This document shows positions 46,701-57,558 of a stretch of DNA of 64,000 nucleotides, piece after piece; within the stretch, counting starts at the first letter, position 1; each line of letters opens with the position of its first letter. The DNA comes from Bretschneidera sinensis (lineage: Eukaryota > Streptophyta > Magnoliopsida > Brassicales > Akaniaceae). The stretch is from NCBI GenBank assembly GCA_023935145.1, contig CM043697.1, forward strand, positions 43,792,501 through 43,856,500. Reading direction: 5' to 3'. The translations under genes were made by a program, and so were the position numbers. The notes below the pieces were generated by a model. It was not told where the DNA came from, ran no database searches, and was given only the letters and a program-made list of their open reading frames with translations.

Positions 46701-49655
46701 GAAAGAATCGCCCTCAGCTATCCGAAGGTTGTACAACTTCTTCCACAGAAAAAGTTTATTTACCCGAGATTTACTATGATAAAGGCTTTCCAGCTTCTTC
46801 CAAAGTTCTTTCACAGTCTTCTCTCCAGAAACGTTTATCAAGACAGAATCGACTAGGCACAGTCGAATCAGACTTCGTGTCTTCCGATCGAGCTTCTTCC
46901 ACTCTATGATGGTCGCTGAAGATGATGCAGAAACCACCACTGGCGACGCCGCCTCTGCCGTGGACGTTGTCATCATGCTCATCGTAATCTTCGGCATCTC
47001 ATCGACTATCACCGTCCACAGGTCTCTGTCCACGAGTAGATCCTCCATCTTCAGTTTCCACAACTCGAAGTTCTTCCCTCTAAATTTCTCGATTTCAATC
47101 TATGATCCAATCGACACCTCTGATTGTTAATCCTCGAACACAAGGCTTTATTACCAATGGAACGATTCGAGACCTGTCAATCACACGAATTATAAACAAA
47201 AAGAAAATAAGACACAATATACCTAGGTTCACCCCATAATAGGGTTACGTCCTTCCAAAAGTTTCACTATAATCAACCTCACAAATCTCTCATTACAATG
47301 TGCACTCAGTACATAGAGAGTATTTATAAGCAGCTTAAGACGCCCTAATTAGGGTTTTCGCCCTGTTGCAAAACCACAGCTATTCATAGGCCCAAACCCA
47401 AACCATTAAGCAAAAAACCATACCCAAAACATGTACAGAGCCTGAACTTTTCAGGGGCACTGCCCCCTAACCCCTGCCCACTCAGCGGGGAGCGGGACCT
47501 GTGGTCGTCGGGGGTTCTACAGCTCTAAACCCGTGAAGTATGCACCAACTCTAACACCGGATAGGGATATTTGCATATTGCATATCTATTTCTCATTAGT
47601 ATAATTTGCTCTTTGCTTTTCGAAAAAAAAAAGAGATAGGGACAGTTGCATATGTGCAAGAAAAGAGAAGAGTTGTATTAACTCAGCTTTCTAATTGATT
47701 CTTTCCTTGGTCTTCTCTGAATTGAATGAAACTATTTGTTTCATGAGATGATACGTTCGCATTTTCATACTCGCATCATGTTGCACCCTCTCCTATCTCC
47801 TACCTCTTATCCCAGCTAACTTCTTCAAACTCCAAAAGTTGACTTGAACTCTAGAACACACGTTCAGGCAAACTTGGAAACCCCATGGATTTAATTACCC
47901 ATCAGTTCATAGCCAGAAGGAGATTACTGATTTCTTGATTCTCTTGGTCACAAGGTAAACTACTTATGTTTGGAATTAGATAAGTAGCAGTACCACACTT
48001 TAGGTTGTAGTTCTGAACCATGGAAGTGTGGGATTGGCTCTAGGGTCAAGCCCATCTTAAACCACATTATAGTAACCAGAATACTCTGCTAGGACAAAAA
48101 AAATCTGCCATTTAATCTCTGAATGTTTCAGAAAAGAGTGCAGCTAAATGTCCTCAGAGAAAATAAAGGAAAAAGGGGTTGGGGGGAATGCTTCATTCTA
48201 CCATTCTTTATCTTTCAACATATACACTTCATATGTGGTGACCTCCTTAATTGGCTCTAGAGGTTGAAGAGGGAGGACAATTAGATCTCTTAATGGACAG
48301 TCATTGATTGTCTTTCCTAAACAAAAAGAAGGGAGAGGAAAAAAGGTAAAAAGGATAATTTTTGGTGAACTTTGGGTGGTAATTCAAAAGCATATTGAGA
48401 TCATCTTCTCGGCTTATCCTTATAGTTATGTCAATTATAGCAATTATGGCATTGAACCTGCTTTCACTGGCATAACTGTCCGAGGTTCGCCTTTTCGCTT
48501 GATTTGTCCTTCATGTGAGTTCTCTACTGCTTTTGTCTTCCTTAGCCTGAAAAAAGGGGGGAAAAGAAAAAGAGAAAAAAAGAAAGAAAGAGAAAAGAGT
48601 AGTTTCATTGCTGTGGTTAGAGAGTTTGTATAGACCTCAGCTTTCCATTCTTGATTATTAGTGCATAATCTTTTGCCCAAATAGCAAACACATCAATTAT
48701 TTTCCCCTCATGCAGGCAAATGGACTTCAATGGTTTGGTGATAGTGGTGAGGCTGCAGATCAAGATTTTCTTCCATCTTCATTATTAAGAAGCTGCATCG
48801 AGGAACGTTCTACAGTTTCTGATACATGGTTAAATATTAGTGGCAGTGTAAATCATGCCAATGATAGTCATGAAAGAAAATTACAACAACCCATAACTAC
48901 AACGACCACATCAATTTTTCCTAAGGTTGCTCAACATGAGTTAAACAGCCAGGAGAGAGACTCTGCACTCTCACGGTACAAGGAGAAAAAGAAAACGAGA
49001 AGGTATTGTTGCACCAACCTTTACTATATAACTGTGATCTCTCAAACTTATGTTTCTTTTTACCACAAAGGCACATAAAAGTGCTTGTTCGAAGATTTAG
49101 ATTTCCAAGATTTTCTAAACTTCTTTGATTTTCTAATTTTAGAGATACTTTTGATCTTCTGAATTTATTTGGCATCAAAATGTTTTGGTCAGAATATGTT
49201 CACATTTGGATGGATATGTCGTTTGTCTCTGAGTATGCTCAATGGTTTAACAATTTTGTGATTACTTTGAAGTTGGTATGATAATGACTCTTTTGAATTT
49301 TATGACTTAGTCGTTTTGAACTAATCAATTGGTTGAGAATTTAGGGGAGAAGTTCAATTTTTCATCTCAATGATCAGTATTAAGGTAGGGTTTCCTGTTT
49401 TAAGCCTCAAACATGACATTACTATGGCATGTATATCAAATCACTCTGCATCTAGTGGAGATCTTAATCAGCACAAGTTATGAACATTCTTTTGATGCTT
49501 CACATTTATACTGTCATCATCTTTGAAGTACTTAAGCTGACACTCCTTTTGTGGAAAATAACAGGTATGATAAACACATCAGGTATGAATCACGTAAGGT
49601 TCGGGCAGAAAGCAGGACAAGAATCAACGGCCGTTTTGCTAAGATGGATCACTGA
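40764..49655 (+). CDS. COL: CONSTANS-like B-box/CCT transcription regulator, 403 aa
   Basis: Four exons join in frame: 40764-41384, 41996-42208, 48716-49002 and 49565-49655 (621+213+287+91 = 1212 nt). Two tandem B-boxes at residues about 38-80 ([22 protein letters not shown]) and 81-125 ([18 protein letters not shown]) bind zinc. An acidic middle follows. The C-terminal CCT domain (about 361-403) is split by intron 3: [11 protein letters not shown] then [19 protein letters not shown]. Two B-boxes plus CCT define the CO-like family, probably the COL9-COL15 group; members act in light and flowering control. Intron 1 needs a GC donor at 41385 because the nearby GT gives a stop. Intron 2 (6.5 kb) holds an antisense copia element. 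The protein ends directly after CCT. Confidence 0.9.
41385..41995 (+). other. COL intron 1 with GC-AG borders
   Basis: The exon ends CCAAAG and the intron starts GCATGT. The acceptor GATTCAG ends at 41995 and the next exon reads [12 protein letters not shown] in phase. The nearest GT, three bases on, would create TAA at the junction. The intron contains a T run of about 30 at 41694-41723. Confidence 0.7.
42647..43045 (-). repeat. Copia 3' LTR (399 bp)
   Basis: A direct copy of 47158-47556 with numerous substitutions. Confidence 0.9.
43050..47063 (-). pseudogene. Copia gag-pol remnant with many breaks
   Basis: From 47063 down: a gag UBN2-type domain ([20 protein letters not shown], to 46662), a damaged zinc knuckle ([11 protein letters not shown], about 46340), a pre-integrase stretch (GSLYKLL, about 45870), integrase core ([17 protein letters not shown], about 45510), reverse transcriptase ([18 protein letters not shown], about 44300; [10 protein letters not shown], about 44060) and RNase H ([19 protein letters not shown], about 43400; [12 protein letters not shown], about 43230). 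Frameshifts and stops separate these blocks, so no polyprotein is made. Confidence 0.88.
47158..47556 (-). repeat. Copia 5' LTR (399 bp)
   Basis: The same length as its partner. The right border is confirmed by the empty-site copy near 52740, where GATAGGGATATTTGC continues without the element. Confidence 0.9.
47557..48715 (+). other. Rest of COL intron 2
   Basis: Intron sequence after the copia element. The first 330 bases are also present, diverged, at 52740-53058. Purine-rich runs lie at about 48330 and 48550-48600. No exon is seen before the acceptor CATGCAG at 48709-48715. Confidence 0.6.
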
Positions 49656-50992
49656 ACTAATGGTATGCATTTCTTTGACTTTAACTTCATATCATACTTC
49701 TCCATCAAAAGATTGTTTTCATTCTTAGTTTTCACTAAAGCTGCCACCCGTAGGAGCTCGTCTCCATCAAAATATTGTTTTCATTCTTTGGTGGCGCAAG
49801 GACTTCTTCACTGGTCAACGAAATTCTTGAAAACCCAATACACATTTCCAAGGAGCATTAGGAATGGACTAATATAGTTGCCCTACTGGTTAGAAAATAT
49901 TAAAATGAGGACCATAGAGACTGCTACTATAGTAGCCATATCTTGGAAATAGGCATTTATGCATTTAAGTCCCTTTAAATCAGATATTTGTTGATGTAAT
50001 AAATAAAAAACCCAAGCTCATTACCTATCTAAAAAGAAAAAACCAAGAGAAACCGAAGCTCGTTAGTCCGGTGTGTTTGAAGGAGGACTTGAAACTTGCA
50101 GCGAAGTTTCAGATTTTTGTCACAATTTTTCTTTAACTATAGCCTGACACAGAAATAAATAGCAAATGTTGATGATTCCTCCTGCTTTATTTACATATTA
50201 TTTCCATCATGTCTGATACTTAAGCTAGTTCTCATGAGTTAATGATGCATTTTTTTTGTGTTATTCTGATGCTTCACAGATATCAGAAGTAGCGAGACTA
50301 TGGAAGTTCTGGGTGAAAAGCAGGGCAATGATCTATCGACGTGATGGATCAATGAAATACTTGCAGCCACGACATTGGAAATACTTCATGTTTATTGTAG
50401 AAGAACATCTGTAGTTTTTTCTTGTATATTGTGTACTATGATAACAATAAGTTTTTGTATTCACTTGTAGTGGAAGTTTAAAATTCATGGTCTATAGAGT
50501 ATTGCATATTAAGTTTATAATTCCTTGTATTTGGGTCTGTATTGATAATGCTCAATCAGACCTTTTATGTACTTGACTCTAGTGGAACAGAAGATGATTT
50601 GATAAAGAAGTGGATAATCACCCATCAAGTTGAAAGTAAAAGGGAAAAAAAAGAGCAACAAATTATTCATGTTACAAGGCTTGAATCATTGAAAGAGAAA
50701 ATATATATGAAATAATTTCTCTCTAATATATCTTACAAGAACGGACTATATTTAAGGATACCAAATTAGGCTAAAGTGCCAGTAAATCAAATTTCATTAT
50801 CCAGAAAAGAAAGCTGTACAAATATTTGATCACTGTATCAATTCATTCCCACAAAATCTTGATTAGGCAGAAGCAATTCATTCCACAATTCTTGATAGAT
50901 CTCTGTATCATTACCACTCATGTTTAGAGTCTCAGTGTCTGCCATCAACAATGCCTCAATCTCTGACATCAACAAAGTCTGAGTCTGTGTCA
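49656..50992 (+). other. 3' flank of COL gene
   Basis: Probable 3' UTR followed by spacer. A 28-bp direct repeat (TCCATCAAAA.ATTGTTTTCA) occurs at about 49700 and 49763. A segment at 50279-50361 weakly resembles the last COL exon. No independent gene is seen. Confidence 0.4.
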
Positions 50993-51677
50993 TCAATGAA
51001 TCTTGATAGAACCCATCATGTTGTAATGGGTCTTGAATCCCACAGGCAACAGATCCGTTGGGTGACCCATATCCTCAACATGATGATGATCCATAGTATC
51101 AATAGAACCCCCAATTTCCTGTTGATCAGTTGCTTGACCAGTTTGGGTATAATTGGACTTGCGAGGTTTCTTGGTAACTTTGATTGGCTTGTCTTTGGGT
51201 TGGGTCTTACGTTTGCGGCTTCTCAAAGAAGACCATGATTCATAAACGGCAACATTGCCTTTGTTTGCGATTTGACAAATAACAAAACTATAGCTTTGGC
51301 CTTGTTCGTCGTCAACAAGGGAAATTTCGTGCATTACCCAGTGGTCATCGTTGTTATCTTCGTTCTTGGTTCGAAAACAAAGTATCTGTTGAACCATCGT
51401 AGTTGGTGTGGGTGATGGGGTGAGAGGAGCGACCCACCCACGTTCCCTTGCCAGCAGTCTTTTGGATCATGGATTTATTCTTCTTCTCTAGCTTTGTGAT
51501 CCCAATAAACTTCTCACTGGAAGTAGAAGAAAACATTTTCCATGGCTCTTCTTTCCCGTACACATCAAGCTCTGGTATTGGGTAAGGCAGGAGCTCTCCG
51601 TTTGCCTTTCTCTTCAAGTACCAGAGAATAAGCTCCTTATCTGCGGGCACAAATCTATACCCTACCGGAAACTCCAT
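50993..51677 (-). pseudogene. NAC-domain transcription factor gene with a frameshift
   Basis: The frame from Met 51677 gives NAC subdomain A (PVGYRFVPADKELILWYLKR), subdomain B (IPELDVYGKEEPWKMF) and part of C (KTAGKGTWVGRSSHP). Near 51375 the frame is lost, and the next frame continues LCFRTKNEDNNDDHWVMHE (subdomain D) and YSFVICQI (E), then a basic cluster (RSRKRKTQPKDKPIKVTKK) and a stop at 50993. NAC proteins are plant DNA-binding regulators. A one-base shift across an otherwise well-kept domain suggests a recent pseudogene, an assembly error, or a short unrecognised intron. No intron border was found there. Confidence 0.75.
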
Positions 51678-52139
51678 TATTGAATTCTCTATCTTTTCTG
51701 TGTTGTGAATTCATTCTCTCGCACAAAACGGACGCCATAACTCTGTTTTCTTCTGTTGTGATCTTTTCAGGGGCTCTGTTTTGCATTTTATGAAACGACC
51801 TATATGTATATGAATAGTACAGTTATTTTCTTGAATGACCTGATATTTTTTTATATATATTTATTGTTACCGAAGTTAATACTATATCTTTGATAAAGAA
51901 AAGTCAATATATTATTAGGCGGCACCCAATATTAATTAGCACTAACGGCCAATTTCATAATCATCTCTTTTCTCTCTCTTCTGGTCTTTCTCTTGCATAC
52001 CCAACGGCCAACACCTCACCACCGCTTGAAGCAGCGGCGGCTAGTCTTCCACTTCAGGTACTGAATTTTTTTCTTAAACACTTGTTCCTTTATACTTGTG
52101 CTCTGTTTGATTCCCGAGAATTTGCAAGAACAACAGTAA
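51678..52139. other. NAC upstream region and spacer
   Basis: Probable NAC 5' flank. At about 51940-52066 is a C/T-rich stretch ending CTTCCACTTCAG then GTACTG, which could be an exon end, but no gene could be built from it. Confidence 0.35.
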
Positions 52140-53058
52140 ATTGTTATCTGTTTAATGTAAATCGGCTGAATTTTGGTGTATGCTACTATTGTTGTCTCTC
52201 CCCAATATCAATTTAGCCAGATGCTTGCTTCAGGATATAAATTTATTTAACGGAGCCGTTTTGCCTACCTCCCCAGCTATTTTCTTTTCTTTCTTTTTTT
52301 TTTATTTTTTGTTGGGAGGTGGGGGTGGAGTGGAGATTTTCTGTTGCTTTCTAAATTATTTTTTTCGTACGTTATATATTTTTGTGTTTGTGTGCGTGCA
52401 TTACATGCCTCTAGTTTGATCTATTCGGCATGCTCCCTTGTATTGTCATGTTCTTCATCAATACAATTATATAGCCAGTTATTTAGGGGTTTACACTGCT
52501 GGTTGGATTGAGAGAGGAGTTACTTTCAATGTGGCAGAAGCATTGAGGAAGCTTGAGGCCTGAGTGTATGTATGGTCTTAGAGAAAGGATACCAGTTTAA
52601 GCATTCATTGTCTTAAATCTATAGGGACATTGGAGCTCCCAAGTGGAAGAGAGAGGTCTGGGGTTTCACAAGCGCAATCCCTCTTAGGCCAGAATAACTA
52701 GTGTGAATTGCATGAAGTGATTATTTTTTGACATTCCTGACCAGATAGGGATATTTGCATGTGCAAGGAAAGAGAAGAGTTGCATTAACTCCACTTTCTA
52801 GTCGATTTTTTCCTTTCCCTTCTCTGAATTGAATAAACTATTTGTTTCAAGTTGCATCCTCTCCTATCTCCTACCTCTTAACCCAGCTAACATCTTTAAA
52901 CTCCACAAGGTGACTTGAACTCTAGACCACACTTCGAGGTAAACTTGGAAAACCACATGCAGTAGGGAGTCTATTATAGTAATCAAGCGCATCTTAAACC
53001 ATCTGAGGATACCACAGCTGCCACATTATAGTAACCAATCAGTACATGGCAGTACCAC
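52140..53058 (+). pseudogene. Partial duplicate of COL introns, exon 2 deleted
   Basis: The stretch from GCTACTATTGTTG to the GGGAGGTGGGGG run parallels COL intron 1 (about 41595-41740). It then jumps to TGCTTTCTAAATTA, matching intron 2 at about 42250, and follows it (AGGGGTTTACACTGCT, GAAGCTTGAGGCCTGAGTGT) to 42640. It continues directly into the 47560 side with no copia element. About 510 bp covering exon 2 are missing. No B-box or CCT exon was found nearby, so it is a non-coding duplicate. Confidence 0.8.
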
Positions 53059-54080
53059 AGTTTTTTTTTTTTTTTAAACAAATAAAAGAATATTATTACA
53101 AAATTAGGAAGAAAGCGCGATCCCAAGCTTGATTCAACTTAATACAAAACATAACTAAGGAAAGGAATACAGCTTCGAAACTAATCTACAAAGATTAAAA
53201 GTAAAATAAAAAATCAATGCTTTTTCTTTTGAACTTTAACGTCTTCTTCTCTTTTTCGGCTTTAATTTCTTCAATTTATACCGACAGTCCTACCATCTAT
53301 CATCTACAAACTCCGAAACTTCCTTTTCTTTATTTTCAGCTTTCTTTGATTTTGATTTTTTTTTTTTTCAAATTTAGGACCTGCCGTACGCACTAAATCA
53401 GTGTGCAAAGGGGGCCCAGACTGACCTGAAAAAGACCCAAGCTGGCTGCCAATCGAATCCAAAGCCGGACTGGGCATCACGCACGAACCTGAGTGGTGTT
53501 GAACCAAAGCCGGACCAACATCAGAGGGCGCGCACGAACCAGTAAGACGATGGAGCTGGGTAGCATCGATTGGGCCGTGCTCGTGCAGGCCGAATACTTG
53601 AGCATGTAACTGGTGCATGAAGTTCTGTGCAATCGGATCCACATTACCTGTTGAGCTCTGTCCTACTAACAGACCAGCGAGGCCCGAAGACATTGTCACA
53701 GTCGTGTTTGGGTCAAATACAGACTGGATCTCCTTAACTATAAAAAGCAGCCCATAAACAGATTCCATAGGCCCTATCTGATTTCTCACAGGCCCAGAAT
53801 CCTTCACCAAACCCTGAATCGGGCCTTTCTCAAGACTGACACGTAAACCAGCGTCCTGGGCCTGAAGAACAGGCTGTAGCAACCCTGTTTCAGGAACGGT
53901 TTCCGGCCGAGTGCCCTCAAGCCCAGCAGATTGAGGCTGCCCTACCAGAGGGGCGGCACCATCCTTCCCGAGCAGATTCCGGTAATCAAGATTTTTGTTT
54001 TCTTGATTATAGGTATATATGTTTAGTATTTCAGAATTCATATTCAAATGCTGATATGGTATCACAATTGCCAAATCCAT
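53059..54080 (-). mobile_element. Probable retroposon with 258-codon ORF
   Basis: A T run (about 53059-53075) on the + strand would be a poly(A) tail on the minus strand, preceded by an AATAATATTC-type 3' end and an ORF at 54080-53304. The ORF is rich in Gly, Ser, Pro and Gln and ends in a basic run (KKKNQNQRKLKIKKRKFRSL). The basic end and poly(A) recall LINE ORF1 products, but no ORF2, reverse transcriptase or clear target duplication was found. A processed copy of a host transcript is the alternative. Function is unknown. Confidence 0.35.
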
Positions 54081-55717
54081 GAAATTGAAATGGGCCTACT
54101 GAAGTTAACATAGGAGGTTGAATTTCGTTGCCACCTATTCATTTCATTTTTCTATGTGAACTTCTTTATAAAATATATTTTTCACTTACCTTTTTATTAG
54201 AAATAATTTTTGCACTTCATTTATATTTATGTAGAAATATTAAGAGGAAGATGAATGAAAGCCAAGTGAGAATTGGAATATCTTGAATTAAGGCAGCATC
54301 TGAAAGAATCTATTAGAAAGATGAAGAGATAAAGTACTGCTGCTCTCATGAATTTGCAGGAGAAAAAAAAATGGGAGAAACTTCCATATGACAAATTAGT
54401 GATTTGCTCATTTGTTTGTAGATGAAATAATTCATTTGAAATGATGTGTTTTGTTACTCGTGGAGCCAAATGTTATTATTCTTCTATACTCTTTCATCTG
54501 ATAGCAATTTTCTATTAATAATAGCATGCCCAATTTCATGATTGCGTTTTTTCAAAGTTTTCATGTGTTAAACCACTCATCTTGAAGCTTTCTTTTTAGT
54601 AGGAGTTTGATGGCTCCGGAAAGTCAAAATCAGTTGTAAGTTTCGGTTCAAATATTTTGGTTTGAGTATTAAACTGAAACGAAAATATTTTTATATTTTA
54701 TTTTATCTTTTGTTTCAAATTATTTTGATTATTTCTGTCATTTTTTATCAAAAATTAAATTTCAATCGAAATATTACAATTTAAATTTTATATATATTTT
54801 TAAAAATTTTAAAGAAGTAATTTAAGATTTTTTATTTTTATCTTAAATTTGGTAATGCAAATGATACATTGTCTTTATCATTTGATATTTGAATTATGAT
54901 TTTTTTATTATATATATAGTAATTTAATTGTAAAACTATAATTTGATTTATACCAAAAAAATTATTTATAATTAGTTTGGAGACAAAAATTTGTACAATA
55001 TTAATTTAAATATTTAAATAGTGATTGTTTGCTTATAAATTATATTTACAATTATATATTTCTTTTAATATATATAATTTAACAAATACGTAATTAAAAA
55101 TACCGTCAAATTTAAAATGATACACTAAAACAAACCAAAACCAAAACATTTAATTTAAATTATTAAATCGAACGTAAAATTTACAATACCAAAAGCCAAG
55201 ACATCCACAGAAAAAACTGATTAACCGATTTTTGGGTTCACTCAGATTCTATTTCCCGGTCCGATTCATTTCGGTTCAGTTTCCCTTATTCTTTTTCCTT
55301 TAATTTTTTTTGCACAACACTATATTGGCCTTCCTCATATTGCATCCCTGAAGATGGCCAAGTAGCACTGTCAAATTTTCTTATCCAAAAAAAGTTTTTC
55401 TTCTATTTGAGGATAATTATGTCTCCTTTGCAAAAGTTGATTAATCATTTGAAACAGTATTTCTAAGATACAACAGATGAAACATGTACAAAGCAGCTAT
55501 ATAATCATTTTACAATGTTCTCTAGTCCTCGCTTTACTGCTATTACATTTATGCAGAGCACAGAAAAATAACATATACCACATTTCAGATAAAATGAAAT
55601 GCAGTGCCCTGTAGAAACAGAGATGAGGAACTAATAAGTTTATAGGGAGGGAGAGGAACCTACAATTGTTAAATAACAGAATGAGCACAAAGACCTCTCC
55701 GCAGTACAATCAGCAGA
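54081..55717. other. AT-rich intergenic region
   Basis: No gene is seen. About 54620-55290 starts with AAGTTTCGGTTCAAATATTT and ends with CATTTCGGTTCAGTTTCCC, motifs that are inverted relative to each other, so an eroded short TIR element is possible. The 3' UTR of the CYSTM gene probably occupies the last few hundred bases. Confidence 0.35.
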
Positions 55718-56452
55718 TCAAAAAGGTGGTGGCCCTCCAGGAGGACCATATGGGCCACGGCTACCGAAGCAATCTTGTAACAACCAACAACAGCACAGAC
55801 AATAGAAGCTGCATTTTAAGAAGAGATACAATCTGGAGTTATATTTGCAGAATACAAATTATAAAGGGAGTTTACATTTAGAAGAACTCATTCAATTCAA
55901 AATCCAGAATAGAACAGTATCTGGTATACCAAAAAGTAGCAATTAAGGCCATTTTTGGATTGTGCTTTAGGTGACACTTAAATCCAAAAGCTTGGCCTAA
56001 GTGACTGAAAGAATCGATATTGAATAAAATAATTTAAATTTAATATAATGACAAGGGAAGTATAATTACCAAGAGGAAATCATGTTGCATAGTCCATCAG
56101 CAAACCCACCAAAAAAGCCACCAGGTCCAGGCCAAAAACCAGGACCACCAAGACCAGGACCCCAAGGTCCACCAGGCCCAGGACCAAATCCAGGTCCACC
56201 AGGCCCAGGACCAAATCCAGGGCCATCATGCCCAGGACCCCATCCAGGTCCACCAGGCCCCGGACCCCATCCAGGTCCACCAGGCCCAGGACCAAATCCA
56301 GGTCCACCAGGCCCAGGACCCCATCCAGGTCCACCAGGCCCAGGACCAAATCCAGGTCCACCAGGCCCCGGACCCCATCCAGGTCCACCAGGCCCAGGAC
56401 CCCATCCAGGCCCTCCATGTCCTCCAGGACCATCTGGTCCACCAGGTCCCAT
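55718..56452 (-). CDS. Glycine-rich protein with C-terminal CYSTM module, 157 aa
   Basis: Two exons on the minus strand, 56452-56070 and 55808-55718, join in frame (383+91 = 474 nt). The donor is CTTG|GTAATT and the acceptor AAATGCAG. Residues about 13-110 are repeats of GGPGWGPGP or GGPGFGPGP. Then FFGGFADGLCNMISS leads across the junction into CFYCLCCCWLLQDCFG and PPGGPPPF. The Cys-rich hydrophobic end is a CYSTM-type tail, a short membrane module of stress-related plant proteins; glycine-rich repeats of this kind are otherwise seen in cell-wall and surface proteins. An in-frame stop lies four codons upstream of the start, which fixes it. Antisense and frame-shifted ORFs here are shadows. 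Confidence 0.85.
56120..56420. repeat. 27-bp coding minisatellite
   Basis: Repeats of CCAGGCCCAGGACCCCATCC plus AGGTCCA or AAATCCA variants, about ten copies, encode the nine-residue Gly/Pro units. Because the unit is a multiple of three, copy changes keep the frame. Confidence 0.9.
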
Positions 56453-56908
56453 AGTAAATTTCTAGACCACCAGACCAGATGAAGCCACCACCACTGGAAG
56501 AGATGCCACAAAGATTTTTGAGTCCTCAAGTGTCACTCTCTTGAAATCTCAGGACAGACTGCCCCTCCAATATTTTCATAAGCTTACGAAACTAACTTAG
56601 ATGCACAATATATAGGGAGTGAATGCAGTTTTCAGGATCATCTTCTCCATTCCACAAGTGTGTGACATCTGTCTTAGCAACTTCTTAAATGAAACCTACC
56701 ATTCAAACATGCAGCAACTCTTCCACTTTGACCTACTATTCAAAGCTATACCTTATATCTATACTTGAAGAAACTTTGGTCAGACAAACAATACCATCAA
56801 TCATAATATTCTAAAATTTAAACAATTAAGACCACTCAGATCCTCAGCAACTTCTTTGTCAGTAACAAAAACACAAGGATCTTGAAGCACTAGAAATTGC
56901 TGGAATAT
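56453..56908 (-). other. Upstream region of the CYSTM gene
   Basis: Presumed 5' UTR and promoter. A minus-strand TATATAT-like stretch lies near 56608-56615 (CTATATATTG). The region is cut at 56914 by gypsy element B. Confidence 0.4.
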
Positions 56909-56913
56909 GAAAG

Positions 56914-57403
56914 TAACGCCGGGTAGAATAGCGATTATTCTGCAAGCTAGTTTCGGCAGATATTTCACAGGAAAAAAACACAAGAAAAACCCTAAAAACA
57001 CAAAGAAACAACTCTGATGTCTAATTTAAAATTATGCAAATACCAATAATTAATCTTTTCGTTCGTGGCCTTCTTATTTATAAGGCCAAAGGAAAAAAGG
57101 AAAAAAATCCTCGAAAACATAATCCGGAGGAAAACTAAGGAAATTACTAGAATTAAGCGATTGTATTAAGGCAGAATTAACGGCAGTCAATTCTGACTTG
57201 AATACAAAAGGAAATTGCAAATGAAAAGTTTCCTAAAACTGAAAACTGCAAATTTGAAGGCCTAAAACAGAATCAACGGCAGTCAACCGTTCTAGGTAGT
57301 CCATCTGCCATTTTTGCGCTGATCTGCCAACTCAAGGTATCTCAGTGCCAATAACGTGTTATCTGACAACTCAGCATCATCTGACTCGGATCCTCCTGCA
57401 TCA
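56914..57403 (-). repeat. LTR of gypsy element B (3' LTR)
   Basis: A direct copy of 59232-59717 with scattered differences. The pol-tail ORF (57534-57292) ends inside it. Confidence 0.9.
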
Positions 57404-57534
57404 GTCGCCTCGGGTTGGAAAGAACTCGTCCTCGAGTTCACAATAGCTTCATCGGAATCCACAAAACAATGACTCAGGTGTTTCACATTAAAGACATCAG
57501 GCGACAACCCAGGAGGAAGATCCTCTGGCATCAA
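57292..57534 (-). pseudogene. C-terminal pol tail of gypsy element B
   Basis: The frame reads MPEDLPPGLSP, the sequence just before the reverse transcriptase in such elements, then immediately DVFNVKHLSHCF, which normally follows integrase. An acidic Ser-rich end runs into the LTR. The catalytic domains between are deleted at about 57505 without loss of frame. Confidence 0.7.
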
Positions 57535-57558
57535 GTCAGAAAACTCTGCTAGCAGTTG

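Larger units (their letters stand above)
42647..47556 (-). mobile_element. Ty1/copia retrotransposon in COL intron 2 (decayed)
   Basis: Two 399-bp LTRs (42647-43045 and 47158-47556) begin TG(G)AACGATT and end CAACTCTAACA or a close variant. The 4.1-kb interior encodes gag-integrase-reverse transcriptase-RNase H in that order on the minus strand, the copia order. A weakened initiator tRNA-Met site (GGCTTTATTACCA on +) precedes 47158, and AAGTGGAATAT on the minus strand precedes the other LTR. Flanking bases TCAAA and CCGGA are diverged forms of the CCAGA seen at the empty site near 52740, so the insertion is old. It lies antisense to the host gene and leaves all exons intact. Confidence 0.9.

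Noticed and set aside
53304..54080. Ordinary protein-coding gene
   Set aside because: A poly(A)-like tail, no introns and no recognised domain favour a retroposon; kept only as a low-confidence mobile element.
56082..56465. Proline-rich ORF on the + strand
   Set aside because: Antisense shadow of the Gly/Pro minisatellite; the minus-strand gene has a proper two-exon structure and CYSTM end.
56080..56529. 149-codon minus-strand ORF in another frame of the glycine-rich gene
   Set aside because: Frame shadow of the 27-bp repeat; it lacks the Cys-rich continuation.
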